64,000 nt of DNA. It comes from Pseudomonadota bacterium (GTDB taxonomy: Bacteria > Pseudomonadota > Alphaproteobacteria > Rhizobiales > Pleomorphomonadaceae). The DNA lies in NCBI GenBank assembly GCA_023436885.1, contig JAEZHI010000041.1:62001-126000 (forward strand), in the 5' to 3' direction. Under the pieces are notes generated by a model that saw only the letters and a program-made list of their open reading frames with translations, did no database searches and was not told the origin of the DNA. The translations under genes were made by a program, and so were the position numbers. This document shows, one piece after another, positions 42,106 through 51,117 of this stretch (position 1 is its first letter; every line of letters starts with the position of its first letter).

Positions 42106-42867
42106 TCAGACCTGCGCCATGCCCCCATCGACGGCCAGATCGATGCCGGTGATGTAGGAACTTTCATCGGAGGCAAGGAACGTGACGGCAGCCGCGATTT
42201 CCTCCGGTCTGCCCCTGCGGCCCATGGGGATCTGTGATGCAAACTGGGCAGCCGCTTGCTCGGCTTGCTCAGGGGTCAGACCCGTCGTTGTCGCGAGGGC
42301 GGGGGTGTCGATCGGTCCGGGGCTCATTGCATTGACGCGGATTCCGCGGTCCTTCAACTCCAGTGTCCAGGCGCGCGCGAAGTTGCGCACGGCCGCCTTG
42401 CTTGCGGCATAGGCACTGAAGCCTGGAAGTCCCAACACGTTCGACACTGAAGAGTTCAGGATAATCGAACCGCCGTCATTGAAGAGAGGCAGGGCCTTCT
42501 GCACCGTAAAGAACAGACCCTTCACGTTCACATCGAAGGTCTGATCGAAATGGGCCTCGGTGGCGGCCGCGAGCGGTGCGATTGTCCCGGCGCCCGCGTT
42601 CGCGAAGAGAATGTCGATGCGGCCATGTTGTTCTTTCACGACGGCATAGAGGCGATCGAGATCTTCCAGGCGCGACACGTCGCCCACGACCGTCGTGACG
42701 TTTCTCTCGATGAAGGCCGCGGCCTCCGTCAGCTCTTTCTCTCTTCGCCCGGAGATCACCACGTGCGCGCCTTCTTCCACGAAGCGCTTTGCCGTGGCCA
42801 ACCCGATCCCGCTACTTCCGCCGGTGACGACTGCGATCTTACCTTCGAGCTTTTTCATCATTTTCAT
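42106..42867 (-). CDS. SDR family oxidoreductase
   Basis: A 253-residue SDR with TGGSSGIGLATAKRFVEEGA near residue 15, FANAGAG, catalytic Ser in NSSVSN and Tyr/Lys in YAASKAAVRN, and ITGIDLAVDGG at the end. It is a close relative of the SDR at 42900 (about the same length, matching segments such as SKAAVRNFARAW / SKAAVRNLARIW), suggesting tandem duplication. Several ATGs at the N-terminus are possible starts. Confidence 0.92.
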   Translation of the reverse strand: MKMMKKLEGKIAVVTGGSSGIGLATAKRFVEEGAHVVISGRREKELTEAAAFIERNVTTVVGDVSRLEDLDRLYAVVKEQHGRIDILFANAGAGTIAPLAAATEAHFDQTFDVNVKGLFFTVQKALPLFNDGGSIILNSSVSNVLGLPGFSAYAASKAAVRNFARAWTLELKDRGIRVNAMSPGPIDTPALATTTGLTPEQAEQAAAQFASQIPMGRRGRPEEIAAAVTFLASDESSYITGIDLAVDGGMAQV

Positions 42868-42899
42868 CTTTCGTGTGTGAGGCGCGGATTGCGCCGGGA

Positions 42900-43634
42900 T
42901 TAGAGCTGCGCCAGACCGCCGTCGACGGCGACTTCGCTGGCGGTCATGAAGCTGCTGTCCGACGACGCAAGGAAGGCGGCCGCGGCCGCGATCTCCGCCG
43001 GATCGGCCATGCGCTGAAGCGGGGTCATCGCGCCGTAGGCCTTCTGGCCTTCCTCGCCCAGCGCCTCTTTGGCGAGCTCGGTTGCCGTCGCACCCGGCGA
43101 CAACACGTTGACCCGGAGGCCGGTGCCCTTCAGATCCTCCGCCCAGATCCGCGCGAGATTGCGCACGGCCGCCTTGCTGGCGCTGTAGGCAGTAAATCCG
43201 GGGGCGCCCGTGGTGCCGGCGCTCGATCCGGTCAGGATGATCGAACCACCTGGCCCCATCAGCGGCAGCGCCTGCTGGACCGTAAAGATCGTGCCCTTCA
43301 CATTGGTGTCGAAGGTCTCGTCGATATGCGCGGCGGTGATCTCGCCGAGCGCAAGCGGGCTTCCTGCTCCGGCATTGGCGAAGACGATGTCGAGACTTCC
43401 TCGCTCGGCCTTCACGGCCGCGTAGAGACGGTCTAGGTCGGCTTCATCGGAAACAGACCCCCTCACCGCGCGGGCATTGGTCCCAAGGGCGGCCACGGCG
43501 GCGTCGAGCGCTTCCTGGCGGCGGCCGAAGATGAAGACGAAGGCGCCCTCTTCGATAAACCGCTTTGCCGCGGCGAAGCCGATGCCGGTGGCGCCGCCCG
43601 TGATGACGGCGGTCTTTTCCTTCAATCTGGTCAT
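42900..43634 (-). CDS. SDR family oxidoreductase
   Basis: A 244-residue SDR: TGGATGIGFAAAKRFIEEGA, FANAGAGSPLALGE, catalytic Ser in TGSSAG and Tyr/Lys in YSASKAAVRN, ending EVAVDGGLAQL. Paralogue of the next gene downstream, 32 bases away, and probably co-transcribed. It is divergent from the LysR gene at 43864. The ATG at 43634 is chosen from the glycine motif position; a longer upstream frame is not used. Confidence 0.92.
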   Translation of the reverse strand: MTRLKEKTAVITGGATGIGFAAAKRFIEEGAFVFIFGRRQEALDAAVAALGTNARAVRGSVSDEADLDRLYAAVKAERGSLDIVFANAGAGSPLALGEITAAHIDETFDTNVKGTIFTVQQALPLMGPGGSIILTGSSAGTTGAPGFTAYSASKAAVRNLARIWAEDLKGTGLRVNVLSPGATATELAKEALGEEGQKAYGAMTPLQRMADPAEIAAAAAFLASSDSSFMTASEVAVDGGLAQL

Positions 43635-43863
43635 GTCGTGCGTTCCCTGTGTCGTCGTCTCGGCTCTCCGGCTGTACCGGGAGGCGCTCCGAGAGCCCCA
43701 ACATGGCCCCGCCAAAGGTAGGCCGTGAGTGCTAAAGGACGCACATCCATGGTGCGAAAACGATCCGGTTGGGCACTAGAACACGGCGACTTAGGCTCGC
43801 TGCGACGCGTTAATATGTTAAAATGATTTGCCAGAGGCACGTTTCGCGGCGCGGGAATGCACC

Positions 43864-44757
43864 ATGATCGATTGGGATGACGTTCGCTATTTTCTCGCCG
43901 CCGCGCGCGGAGGCTCGGTGCGGGCCGCCGCCAAGAGCCTCGGGGTGAACCACGCGACAGTGCTGCGACGCATTGCCCAGCTCGAGGAGCGCCTCGGGAC
44001 GCAGATGTTCGAAAAGCTGCCGTCGGGCTACCGCCTGACCGGTGCAGGCGAGGAGATCCTCGATCTCGCCGAGCAGATGCACGCGTCGTCGCAACAGTTG
44101 GAAACGCGCATCTTCGGACGCGATCAAAGCGTACGCGGGCTTTTGCGGGTAACGCTGCCGCCCCCTCTCGCGGCTCACTTGCTCATGCCGGATTTCGCAG
44201 AGTTCGCGCGCCTGCATCCGGACATCGAGATAGAAATACTGTCGTCTGGCGAGTTGGCAAACCTGACCAATCGAGAGGCCGACCTGGCCATCCGCACCGT
44301 CTACGACCGCAAAACCCTGCCGCTCAATCTTCACGGCCTGATGGGACCAGAGCTGTTTGGCGGCTTCTACATGTCACGCGATCGGCTGGCCGCATGGCAT
44401 GCGGGCGCACCTAAACCCCGGTGGATCGCCGTCAACGGGCATGGAGTCCCGGACTGGACTCGCGCGGGTATGGGTCTCACGACGGGAGTTCCCTTCGGGA
44501 CCACTGATTTCGATTCGCAACTCGCGGCGGTGAGGCATGGGATCGGCATCACGGCACTGCCGTGCTTCGTCGGCGATGCCGACCCCGTGTTGGTGAGGGT
44601 GCCGGGCACCGCCCTGCACATGTACGGAACGCTTTGGCTTCTCACACAGGGGGAGACACGCAAGACAAAGCGCGTGCGCCTCTTCACGGAGTTCGTATCC
44701 CGCAGGCTCACCGCCTACGCGCCGCTTCTCGGAGGTCTGTCCTTATCGCCCGACTGA
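43864..44757 (+). CDS. LysR family transcriptional regulator
   Basis: A 297-residue LysR protein starting MIDWDDVRYFLAAARGGSVR with the helix-turn-helix AAAKSLGVNHATVLRRIAQL. The W-D-D-x-R/L-x-F-L start with A-R-x-G-S marks the group that commonly regulates an adjacent divergent SDR. Its presumed targets are the two SDR genes at 42900 and 42106 and the methyltransferase-like gene. Confidence 0.94.
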   Translation: MIDWDDVRYFLAAARGGSVRAAAKSLGVNHATVLRRIAQLEERLGTQMFEKLPSGYRLTGAGEEILDLAEQMHASSQQLETRIFGRDQSVRGLLRVTLPPPLAAHLLMPDFAEFARLHPDIEIEILSSGELANLTNREADLAIRTVYDRKTLPLNLHGLMGPELFGGFYMSRDRLAAWHAGAPKPRWIAVNGHGVPDWTRAGMGLTTGVPFGTTDFDSQLAAVRHGIGITALPCFVGDADPVLVRVPGTALHMYGTLWLLTQGETRKTKRVRLFTEFVSRRLTAYAPLLGGLSLSPD

Positions 44758-44909
44758 GGCGGCAGGCCGGTGGGCTTTAACTGGGGATCATAGAAGAAGG
44801 GATGGACAGCACCCCCACTCGTCGTGGTTAACAAATCCTTATCCTTGTGCTGGGATGCTTGGAACCGAAGCAGCTGGGCAGCTGCGTTTCGGTTTCAAGG
44901 GTTCTGGTG

Positions 44910-45713
44910 ATGGCGAATGTCCGCTCGTTGGTTTTCCGCTCGGCCGTGCTGGCGCTGTCGGCGCTCGTCATCGGCTGCTCGGCGTTGAGCTTTGACGACG
45001 AGCCGGTGCGCACCAGTGTCCGCAAGGGCCCGACCTTCGAGGTCCGCAAGCCATCCAAGGACGCCATCGAAGGCATCGACGTCTCCTATTTCCAGGAAGG
45101 CGTGAACTGGAATGCAGTCAAGGGCGACGGCATCCGCTTTGCCTACGTCAAGGCCACCGAGGGCGGCGACCGGGTGGATCAGCGCTTTGCCGAGAACTAT
45201 GTCGGCGCGGCTCAGGCCGGCGTGCTGCGCGGCGCCTATCACTTCTGGTACCACTGCCGTTCCGGCGCCGAGCAGGCCGCCTGGTTTATCCAGAACGTGC
45301 CGCGCGATCAGAACGCGCTGCCGCCGGTGCTCGACATCGAGTGGACGCCCACCTCGCCCACCTGCACCAAGCGCCCGCCAGCCGGGCAGTTGCATGCCGA
45401 CATTCAGGCCTTCCTAGATACGGTGCAGGCCTATTACGGCAAGCGGCCGGTGATCTACACCTCGGTGGATTTCTACCGCGACCGTCTCGTCGGCGCCTTC
45501 GAGAACTATCCGCTGTGGGTGCGCTCAACAGCCGTAGTGCCGAAGGAAGCCTATGGCGACCGCTTCTGGCACTTCTGGCAGTATACCTCGACCGGCCAGG
45601 TCGCCGGCATCAGGGGCAAGGCCGACCGCAACGTCTTCTACGGCTCGGAAGCCGCCTTCCAGAAGTTCCTCGCCGACAGCAATGTCGCCCCGGCGATGGT
45701 CGCGGAGAGGTAA
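44910..45713 (+). CDS. GH25 family lysozyme lipoprotein
   Basis: A 267-residue protein with a lipoprotein signal (lipobox L-V-I-G-C-S, lipidated Cys about residue 23). The catalytic domain of the GH25 muramidase family begins EGIDVSYFQEGVNWNAVKGD, with the Asp in G-I-D-V-S, and includes YVKATEG, GAYHFWYHCRSG and the LDIEW motif bearing the catalytic Glu. It should cleave peptidoglycan at the inner face of the outer membrane. The following SDR gene starts nine bases later. Confidence 0.92.
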   Translation: MANVRSLVFRSAVLALSALVIGCSALSFDDEPVRTSVRKGPTFEVRKPSKDAIEGIDVSYFQEGVNWNAVKGDGIRFAYVKATEGGDRVDQRFAENYVGAAQAGVLRGAYHFWYHCRSGAEQAAWFIQNVPRDQNALPPVLDIEWTPTSPTCTKRPPAGQLHADIQAFLDTVQAYYGKRPVIYTSVDFYRDRLVGAFENYPLWVRSTAVVPKEAYGDRFWHFWQYTSTGQVAGIRGKADRNVFYGSEAAFQKFLADSNVAPAMVAER

Positions 45714-45722
45714 TTCACTTCG

Positions 45723-46556
45723 ATGAAAGACACCGTTGCATTGGTCACTGGGGCTAGTCGCGGTGTTGGACGCGGGATCGCGCTGGCGCTGCTTGAAGAG
45801 GGCGCCACCGTGCATGTCACCGGACGGACGCGCTTCGAGGTCGGGTCCGACCGGATCGGCTCCCTCGAAACGCTGGAGGCCGAGGCCACCAACCTGCCTG
45901 GAGCGCTGGTCATTCATCCCTGCGACCACAGCGACGATGCCGATACCGAGCGCGTGGCGGCGGCGATCCGGGCTGGCGGACGGCTGGATATCCTGGCCAA
46001 CAACGCCTGGCCCGGCTACGAGCGCATGGAGGAAGACGGCGCGTTCACCTGGCCGCGCCCGTTCTGGGAGCAGCCGGTCTGGCGCTGGGAGGCGATGATC
46101 GGCACGGCGCTTCGCGCTGCGTTCATCACCTCGCGCGCCCTCGCTCCGATGATGGTGGCCGCAGGGAGTGGGCTGATCGTGAACATCTCGTTCTGGGCCG
46201 CCCAGACCTACGAGGGCAACGCCATTTACGGCATCGCCAAGGCCGGCGCCGACAAGATGGCAGCCGACTTCGCCCATGATCTCCGGTCCTCGAACGTCGC
46301 CGCAGTGTCGCTCTATCCGGGGCTGGTGCGCACTGAAGCCGTGATGAAGAACGCCCAGTTCTTCGATCTCTCCAACTCGGAATCGCCGGCCTTCCTCGGC
46401 CACGTCATCGCCGCCCTCTGGCGGGATCCGGAGCGCATGCAGAAGTCGGGGCGAGTGCTGATCGCCGCGGAACTTGCCCGGGAATACGATATTGCCGACG
46501 TCGGCGGCTACAGGCCGGTTCCGCTGCGGCTTGAGGACTTCAAGCCGAAGGATTGA
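45723..46556 (+). CDS. SDR family oxidoreductase (DHRS1-like)
   Basis: A 277-residue SDR with TGASRGVGRGIALALLEEGA at residues 9-28, ILANNAWPGYERME (N-N-A), an NISFWAAQTYEGN active-site segment with Ser, and Tyr/Lys in YGIAKAGADK. The N-N-A-x-x-G and the long insertion rich in Trp (FTWPRPFWEQPVWRWE) are as in DHRS1-like proteins. Substrate unknown. Close spacing with the lysozyme gene is probably chance or a short operon. Confidence 0.9.
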   Translation: MKDTVALVTGASRGVGRGIALALLEEGATVHVTGRTRFEVGSDRIGSLETLEAEATNLPGALVIHPCDHSDDADTERVAAAIRAGGRLDILANNAWPGYERMEEDGAFTWPRPFWEQPVWRWEAMIGTALRAAFITSRALAPMMVAAGSGLIVNISFWAAQTYEGNAIYGIAKAGADKMAADFAHDLRSSNVAAVSLYPGLVRTEAVMKNAQFFDLSNSESPAFLGHVIAALWRDPERMQKSGRVLIAAELAREYDIADVGGYRPVPLRLEDFKPKD

Positions 46557-46702
46557 AGCCGAGAGCGGCCACAGACGCCCCGCAAGCTCGCCCAGCGCCC
46601 TGTCTACCCCTACGAACAAACATGGGAGCCGACACAGCCGGGCAGTCGGTGAGAGCTTTCCTTCAGGGTCCTACGCATGACCATCATGTCGGCGCTTGAA
46701 GA

Positions 46703-47119
46703 TCAACCTTTTGGAGCAAGGCGTTTGCTGTAGCGATTGCAGCCACCAATATTGCCCTCATAACCCGTCTTGGTAATAATGTCCTGCGCGTCTGTGACTA
46801 TCGTTATGGTACAATAATAGTCGTAACTCTGCGTTTGGTATGTTGTATAGTTATAACTGAAGGGAACTGTTCCAGCATAACCATATCCGATATTATTTTG
46901 AGGCATGGTATATGACCCAGAATTCTGAGTGGACCACGTGTAAACATTTTCTCCGGAAACCGTTATCTTGTTGGTCGGGTATCCGAGTTCGTTGACGGCT
47001 GCGGTAATATGTTGCCCCTGCAGATCCGCCAAGCCGGCTTCGATATCAGCGAAGGTCGAGCACCCAGCCACTACGCCCACCAACAGAATTGTTCCACCCA
47101 GCTTCAACCAATTGAACAT
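46703..47119 (-). CDS. Small lipoprotein, unknown function
   Basis: A 138-residue protein starting MFNWLKLGGTILLVGVVAGC, a signal with lipobox V-V-A-G-C. The mature part has a helical segment ADIEAGLADLQGQHITAAVN followed by Tyr/Asn/Thr-rich beta stretches (NSGSYTMPQNNIGYGYAG). The gene is clearly AT-richer than its surroundings with different codon choice, suggesting recent acquisition. No homologue is recalled with known function. Confidence 0.75.
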   Translation of the reverse strand: MFNWLKLGGTILLVGVVAGCSTFADIEAGLADLQGQHITAAVNELGYPTNKITVSGENVYTWSTQNSGSYTMPQNNIGYGYAGTVPFSYNYTTYQTQSYDYYCTITIVTDAQDIITKTGYEGNIGGCNRYSKRLAPKG

Positions 47120-47511
47120 ATCCATTTCCCCATCTCATACCTCTGATTGCGCCTCCCGCAATGCGCCGGTCAAGGTGGAAGTTCGGGGATACCGAGAGAC
47201 ACGTAAACGGAACGAAAGCCTCCTCTCCTGCGACGGTATGGCCGAAGGCTACCGAGCCCCACGGCCATCGTCGCGAAAAGGTGAGCGCCTGCAGGCGACT
47301 TCACGTATCGCCACATTGACTCGGCGCGGGCCGGTTGCTATCGCAAGGCCATGATGGTGACCCTACCCTTCTCCGGCCAGTCTCTTGCTGGACTGTATTA
47401 TGCGCTGCTGACATAGCGGCGAGGGCATCATTTGCTTTTTCAACCGCGGCCTGACCAGCGGTTGAAGTGGACGGACACCTACCCTGGCGGGCTCGCCAGT
47501 GCGAGGATGTC
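47120..47511. other. Intergenic region, nothing recognised
   Basis: About 390 bases between the divergent lipoprotein and prephenate dehydrogenase genes. I see no coding frame with family resemblance, no palindrome of note, and no tRNA-like structure. Confidence 0.4.
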
Positions 47512-48258
47512 ATGTCAGACGCTCCCAAAAGAAGATCCGATAGCCCTGTGGGCATCATCGGCTTTGGTGCCTTCGGGCAACTGATGGCCGAGCATCTCAG
47601 CGCCTATTTTCCGATCCTCGCCTACGACATCGCCCCCGACGCGGCCCGCGCCAGAGCGCTGGACGTAGCGCTGGTGCCCTTGGAAGCCGCCGCATCCTGC
47701 CCAGCCGTGATCCTCGCCGTACCGGTCAGCGAGATGCGCGGTGTGGCGATCCGCCTCGCGCCGCTCCTCACGCCCGGCGCCCTGGTGCTCGACGTCGGCA
47801 GCGTCAAGGTCGAGCCTGCCTCGATCATGCTCGACACGCTCCCCGACCACGCGGATATCGTCGCCACCCACCCGCTGTTCGGGCCGGAGAGCGCCCGCCA
47901 CGGTATCCGGAGAGCGCGGATCGCCATCTGCCCGCTGCGCGGCCGACGCTTCCGCGTCGCCGCCTTCTGCCGCCGGCTCGGCCTCGACGTCATCATGACC
48001 ACACCCGAACAGCACGACCGCGACGCCGCCGAGGTGCAGGGGCTGACGCATCTGATCGCAAGCCTCCTTACCCGGATGGACCTCCGCCCCACCCGCCTCA
48101 CCACGAAGAGCTTCGAACTGATGATGTCGGCGGTGGATATGGTCCGCAACGACGCCCCGGAAGTCCGCCACGCCATCCTCACCGCCAACCCCTACGCTGG
48201 CGACGTGCTGAGGCGCTTCAAATCGCTGACCTCATCACTGGATGACCCAAACTGGTAG
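47512..48258 (+). CDS. Prephenate/arogenate dehydrogenase
   Basis: A 248-residue TyrA-type dehydrogenase of aromatic amino acid biosynthesis. The NAD-binding Rossmann motif is VGIIGFGAFGQLMAEHL (G-x-G-x-x-G), and the catalytic region ADIVATHPLFGPESA contains the conserved His-Pro-Leu-F-G-P. The length is somewhat short compared with about 280-310 residues in many TyrA proteins; the C-terminal helical domain is reduced. It could alternatively belong to a secondary-metabolite pathway. No other aromatic pathway genes are nearby. Confidence 0.85.
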   Translation: MSDAPKRRSDSPVGIIGFGAFGQLMAEHLSAYFPILAYDIAPDAARARALDVALVPLEAAASCPAVILAVPVSEMRGVAIRLAPLLTPGALVLDVGSVKVEPASIMLDTLPDHADIVATHPLFGPESARHGIRRARIAICPLRGRRFRVAAFCRRLGLDVIMTTPEQHDRDAAEVQGLTHLIASLLTRMDLRPTRLTTKSFELMMSAVDMVRNDAPEVRHAILTANPYAGDVLRRFKSLTSSLDDPNW

Positions 48259-48343
48259 GAGGATGAGGACTGTAGGCTGGAACCTTGCGACGAGGAGAGC
48301 GATCGCCCGACATAGGACGCCCTGCGCGGGACGAGGGAGGCCC

Positions 48344-49213
48344 TCAACCACCGTCCTCCATGAAGAACGCCGCCAGCTCGCTGGCCACAGCCTCCGGCGC
48401 CTCCTCGGCCATGTGATGGCCGCAGTCTATGCCGCCCCCAGTCACCGGCAGTTCCGCCCAAGGCTGCCAGACGGCGAGGAGATCGCCGTAGAGTTCTTCG
48501 AGGTCGTCCTGCTTCGACCACAGCACATGCACCGGACAGCGGAGGCGCATGCCGGCTTCCTGGTCGTCGAGGTCATGCAGCGGATCGATGTAGAGCCCGG
48601 CGCGGTAGTCGCCCAGCATGCCCTTCACCGTTTCCGGATCGTGGATCGCCACGTGATAGTCCTCGTAATTGCCGGGGCCGAGCGCCTCCCGCGTGCCGCC
48701 ATACCAGGCGTCGGGATTGGCGAGGATGGCGCGCTCCGGCTTGTCGGGTTGGGCGAAGAAGAACCAATGCCACCAGCGGGCGGCAAAGCGGGCGTCGCAG
48801 CGTTCGAGTGCGGAGAGGATCGGAATGCCGTCGAGCGCCGCGAACTTCAGGACCCGCGTCGGATGGTCCATGGCGGTACGGAAAGCGGTGTAGCAACCCC
48901 GGTCGTGGCCGGCGATGTTGAACGTGGCAAAGCCCAGGTGCTTCATCAGGTCGACGCAGTCGCGCGCCTTGGCCCGCTTGGACGATGCCTCATGGTCGTG
49001 TGCCTCGCTCGGCTTCGAGGATTTGCCGAAGCCGCGCAGATCGGGACAGACCACGGTGAAATGCCGGGCGAGCAGCGGCGCCACCTTGTACCAGGTGGTG
49101 TGGGTGCGCGGATGGCCGTGCAGCAGCAGAAGCGGCGGCCCGGAGCCGCCATGTCGCACGCGCAACGTCGCCTCGGGCAGCTTGATCATCTCCAGCTTGA
49201 ACGTGTCGAACAT
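48344..49213 (-). CDS. Alpha/beta hydrolase, haloacetate dehalogenase-like
   Basis: A 289-residue alpha/beta hydrolase with an Asp nucleophile in NIAGHDRGCYTAFR, an Arg-rich DLRGFGKSSKP block, the Asp in KFAALDGIP, and the C-terminal His in GIDCGHHMAEEAP. The cap has WWHWFFFAQPDKPE, whose Trp residues match the halide site of fluoroacetate dehalogenase (DehH1/FAcD). A haloacetate dehalogenase is the most likely activity; an epoxide hydrolase is the alternative. Confidence 0.82.
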   Translation of the reverse strand: MFDTFKLEMIKLPEATLRVRHGGSGPPLLLLHGHPRTHTTWYKVAPLLARHFTVVCPDLRGFGKSSKPSEAHDHEASSKRAKARDCVDLMKHLGFATFNIAGHDRGCYTAFRTAMDHPTRVLKFAALDGIPILSALERCDARFAARWWHWFFFAQPDKPERAILANPDAWYGGTREALGPGNYEDYHVAIHDPETVKGMLGDYRAGLYIDPLHDLDDQEAGMRLRCPVHVLWSKQDDLEELYGDLLAVWQPWAELPVTGGGIDCGHHMAEEAPEAVASELAAFFMEDGG

Positions 49214-49360
49214 GATCGTTTCCTTCTATTCGAAGGAACGAACGACCAACCGTTGGCATAAGTTCCAGCGTCCTTTCTAAGCCTCTTCGGAACAATGGCT
49301 GGATCTTTCGATTGTAGCCGGGTGCGGCACCTGCCGATCAACCAGTTCGAGGAAGATCCA

Positions 49361-50638
49361 ATGTACCACCACGTCAAGAAGCTGATGTACACCGTGCGGG
49401 TTGACGAGCCCGATCCCCGTTTCGGCAACATGCTGCTGGAGCAGTTCGGCGGCGCAAACGGCGAACTCGCGGCCGCCATGCAGTATTCCGTCCAGGGTCT
49501 CAACTGCGAAGATGCCGCCCGCAAGGACCTGCTGATGGACATCGGCACCGAAGAGCTGAGCCACCTCGAGATCGTCGGCACGCTTGCCCGCATGCATCTG
49601 AAGCCGATGAAGTCGGTGCGCGAGGATGCCGAGGCCGATCCGCTGATCGCCATCGCCGGCGGTGGCGGCGTCGGCCTGTTCAACTCCATGGGCAACGCCT
49701 GGACGGCCGACTATCTCAAGATCACCGGCGAACTCGACGTCGATCTCAGAAGCAACATCGCCGCCGAGGCGCGCGCCAAGATCGTCTACGAGCGGCTGAT
49801 CGACTTCTGCCGCGATCCCGGCACCAAGGACGCGCTGCAATTCCTGATGACGCGCGAGATCACCCACATGAAGGCCTTCGCCCTGGCGCTCGAAAGCATG
49901 GGCAAGCCGCCGTTCATGATCGGCCGCATCGCGCCGACGCCCAAGCTGGTCAACCAGTATTTCAATGACTCCACCGGCGAAGGCCAGTATGGCGAGGTCG
50001 ATGCACGCGGCCCGTGGAACGAGGGCGACAACTGGGAGATGGTCGAGGCCAAGGCATTCGCCGGTCTGACTGGCGACGGCGCGGCGACCGACACCAATCC
50101 GGTGGCCGCCGTGACCTCCGACACCAAGGACGCCGAGTCCCTGCGCCACATGCTGATCGAGGATCTGCGCTACCTCCTGAGCGCCGAGGAGCAACTGGTC
50201 GAGGCCCTGCCCAAGATGGCGGAAGCCGCCAGGACCCAGCAGCTCAAGGACCTGATCGAGTTCCACCTTCGCGAAACCGCCGTCCAGGTCGACCGCTTGA
50301 ACGAAGCGCTCGCGGCCCTCGGCGGCACCGAGACCGCCGACGCGATCTGCAAGGGTATGCAAGGCCTGATCGCCGAGGGCGAGGAGATCATTCAGAAGGG
50401 CGGATCGAACCCCGAGCCCCTCGCCGATCTCGCGCTGATCGGCGTGGCACAGCGGGTCGAGCACTACGAGATTGCCGCCTACACGGCCGCCCGCAACGTG
50501 GCGATCCAGCTGCACGAGCACGAGGTCGCCCAGTTGCTGACGCTGTCGCTCGGCGAGGAGATGAAGTCCGACTACCTCTTGAACCAGGTGTCGCAACCGC
50601 TCACCTCGCTCGCCGGCATGCCGCCGGCCGTGCGCTGA
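49361..50638 (+). CDS. Manganese catalase fused to a DUF892 ferritin-like domain
   Basis: A 425-residue protein made of two ferritin-like halves. Residues 1-235 are a manganese catalase: glutamate and histidine ligands of the dimanganese site are in GGANGELAAAMQY, GTEELSHLEIV, AEARAKIVYERL and REITHMKAFALALES. Residues 268-420 are a DUF892/YciF-type domain (LRHMLIEDLRYLLSAEEQLV, later LIEFHLRETAVQVDRL and VEHYEIAAYTAAR). It should dismutate hydrogen peroxide in the cytoplasm. Ordinary Mn catalases end near 290 residues, so the fusion is unusual. ATG at 49361 has GAGGAA at good spacing. Confidence 0.92.
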   Translation: MYHHVKKLMYTVRVDEPDPRFGNMLLEQFGGANGELAAAMQYSVQGLNCEDAARKDLLMDIGTEELSHLEIVGTLARMHLKPMKSVREDAEADPLIAIAGGGGVGLFNSMGNAWTADYLKITGELDVDLRSNIAAEARAKIVYERLIDFCRDPGTKDALQFLMTREITHMKAFALALESMGKPPFMIGRIAPTPKLVNQYFNDSTGEGQYGEVDARGPWNEGDNWEMVEAKAFAGLTGDGAATDTNPVAAVTSDTKDAESLRHMLIEDLRYLLSAEEQLVEALPKMAEAARTQQLKDLIEFHLRETAVQVDRLNEALAALGGTETADAICKGMQGLIAEGEEIIQKGGSNPEPLADLALIGVAQRVEHYEIAAYTAARNVAIQLHEHEVAQLLTLSLGEEMKSDYLLNQVSQPLTSLAGMPPAVR

Positions 50639-50648
50639 TCATCGCCCG

Positions 50649-50677
50649 GCACCCGCCCGAAGTGCTTGGGCGGGTGC
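50649..50677. terminator. Bidirectional hairpin terminator
   Basis: GCACCCGCCC (50649-50658) and GGGCGGGTGC (50668-50677) form a perfect 10-base stem with a 9-base loop between the convergent Mn-catalase and VOC genes. No T-run follows, so it may depend on Rho or act as a transcript stabiliser. Confidence 0.6.
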
Positions 50678-50704
50678 AACCCGATGCCGCCGGCAAATGC
50701 CTGG

Positions 50705-51082
50705 TCAGCCCTCCCTGGTCGGCCAGCCAATTCGCACCAGCAGATCGTCTGGTCCGTTGAGCGCAAACTCATACATGCCCCACGGCTTGTGCTCGGGTCG
50801 CTTGCCCGCCTCGAGAATGGCGTCTGCCGCCAGAGCCGCCAGCTCGTCGACGCGCGGCGTGTAGAGATAGACGCCAAAGGGATTGCGCCCGGCGATCAGC
50901 CAGCCATCTACCGCCGCCGTCAAATGGACCTCGGCGCCGAAACCGTCCGACAACATGCGATAGTCACCCCAGTCCTGTTCGGGCGGGCGACGGAAGCCCA
51001 GCCTGTTCCACCAGGCTTCTGCCTTATCAACATCATTGCAGGGCACGACGGCGACCATACGGCTGGGCTGCGCTTCGATCAT
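50705..51082 (-). CDS. VOC family (bleomycin-resistance-like) protein
   Basis: A 125-residue single VOC domain: MVAVVPCNDVDKAEAWWNRL, GFRRPPEQDW, then DGFGAEVHLTA and FGVYLYTPRVDEL, in the pattern of glyoxalase/bleomycin-resistance proteins. It probably works as a dimer. Divergent from the MarR gene with only 35 bases between. Ligand unknown. Confidence 0.85.
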   Translation of the reverse strand: MIEAQPSRMVAVVPCNDVDKAEAWWNRLGFRRPPEQDWGDYRMLSDGFGAEVHLTAAVDGWLIAGRNPFGVYLYTPRVDELAALAADAILEAGKRPEHKPWGMYEFALNGPDDLLVRIGWPTREG

Positions 51083-51117
51083 GAAAAGCCTCTTGTGCTG
51101 ATCAGAATTAGTAAGCT

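Noticed and set aside
49277..50596. 439-codon minus-strand open frame
   Set aside because: Antisense of the Mn-catalase fusion, which has all ligand residues.
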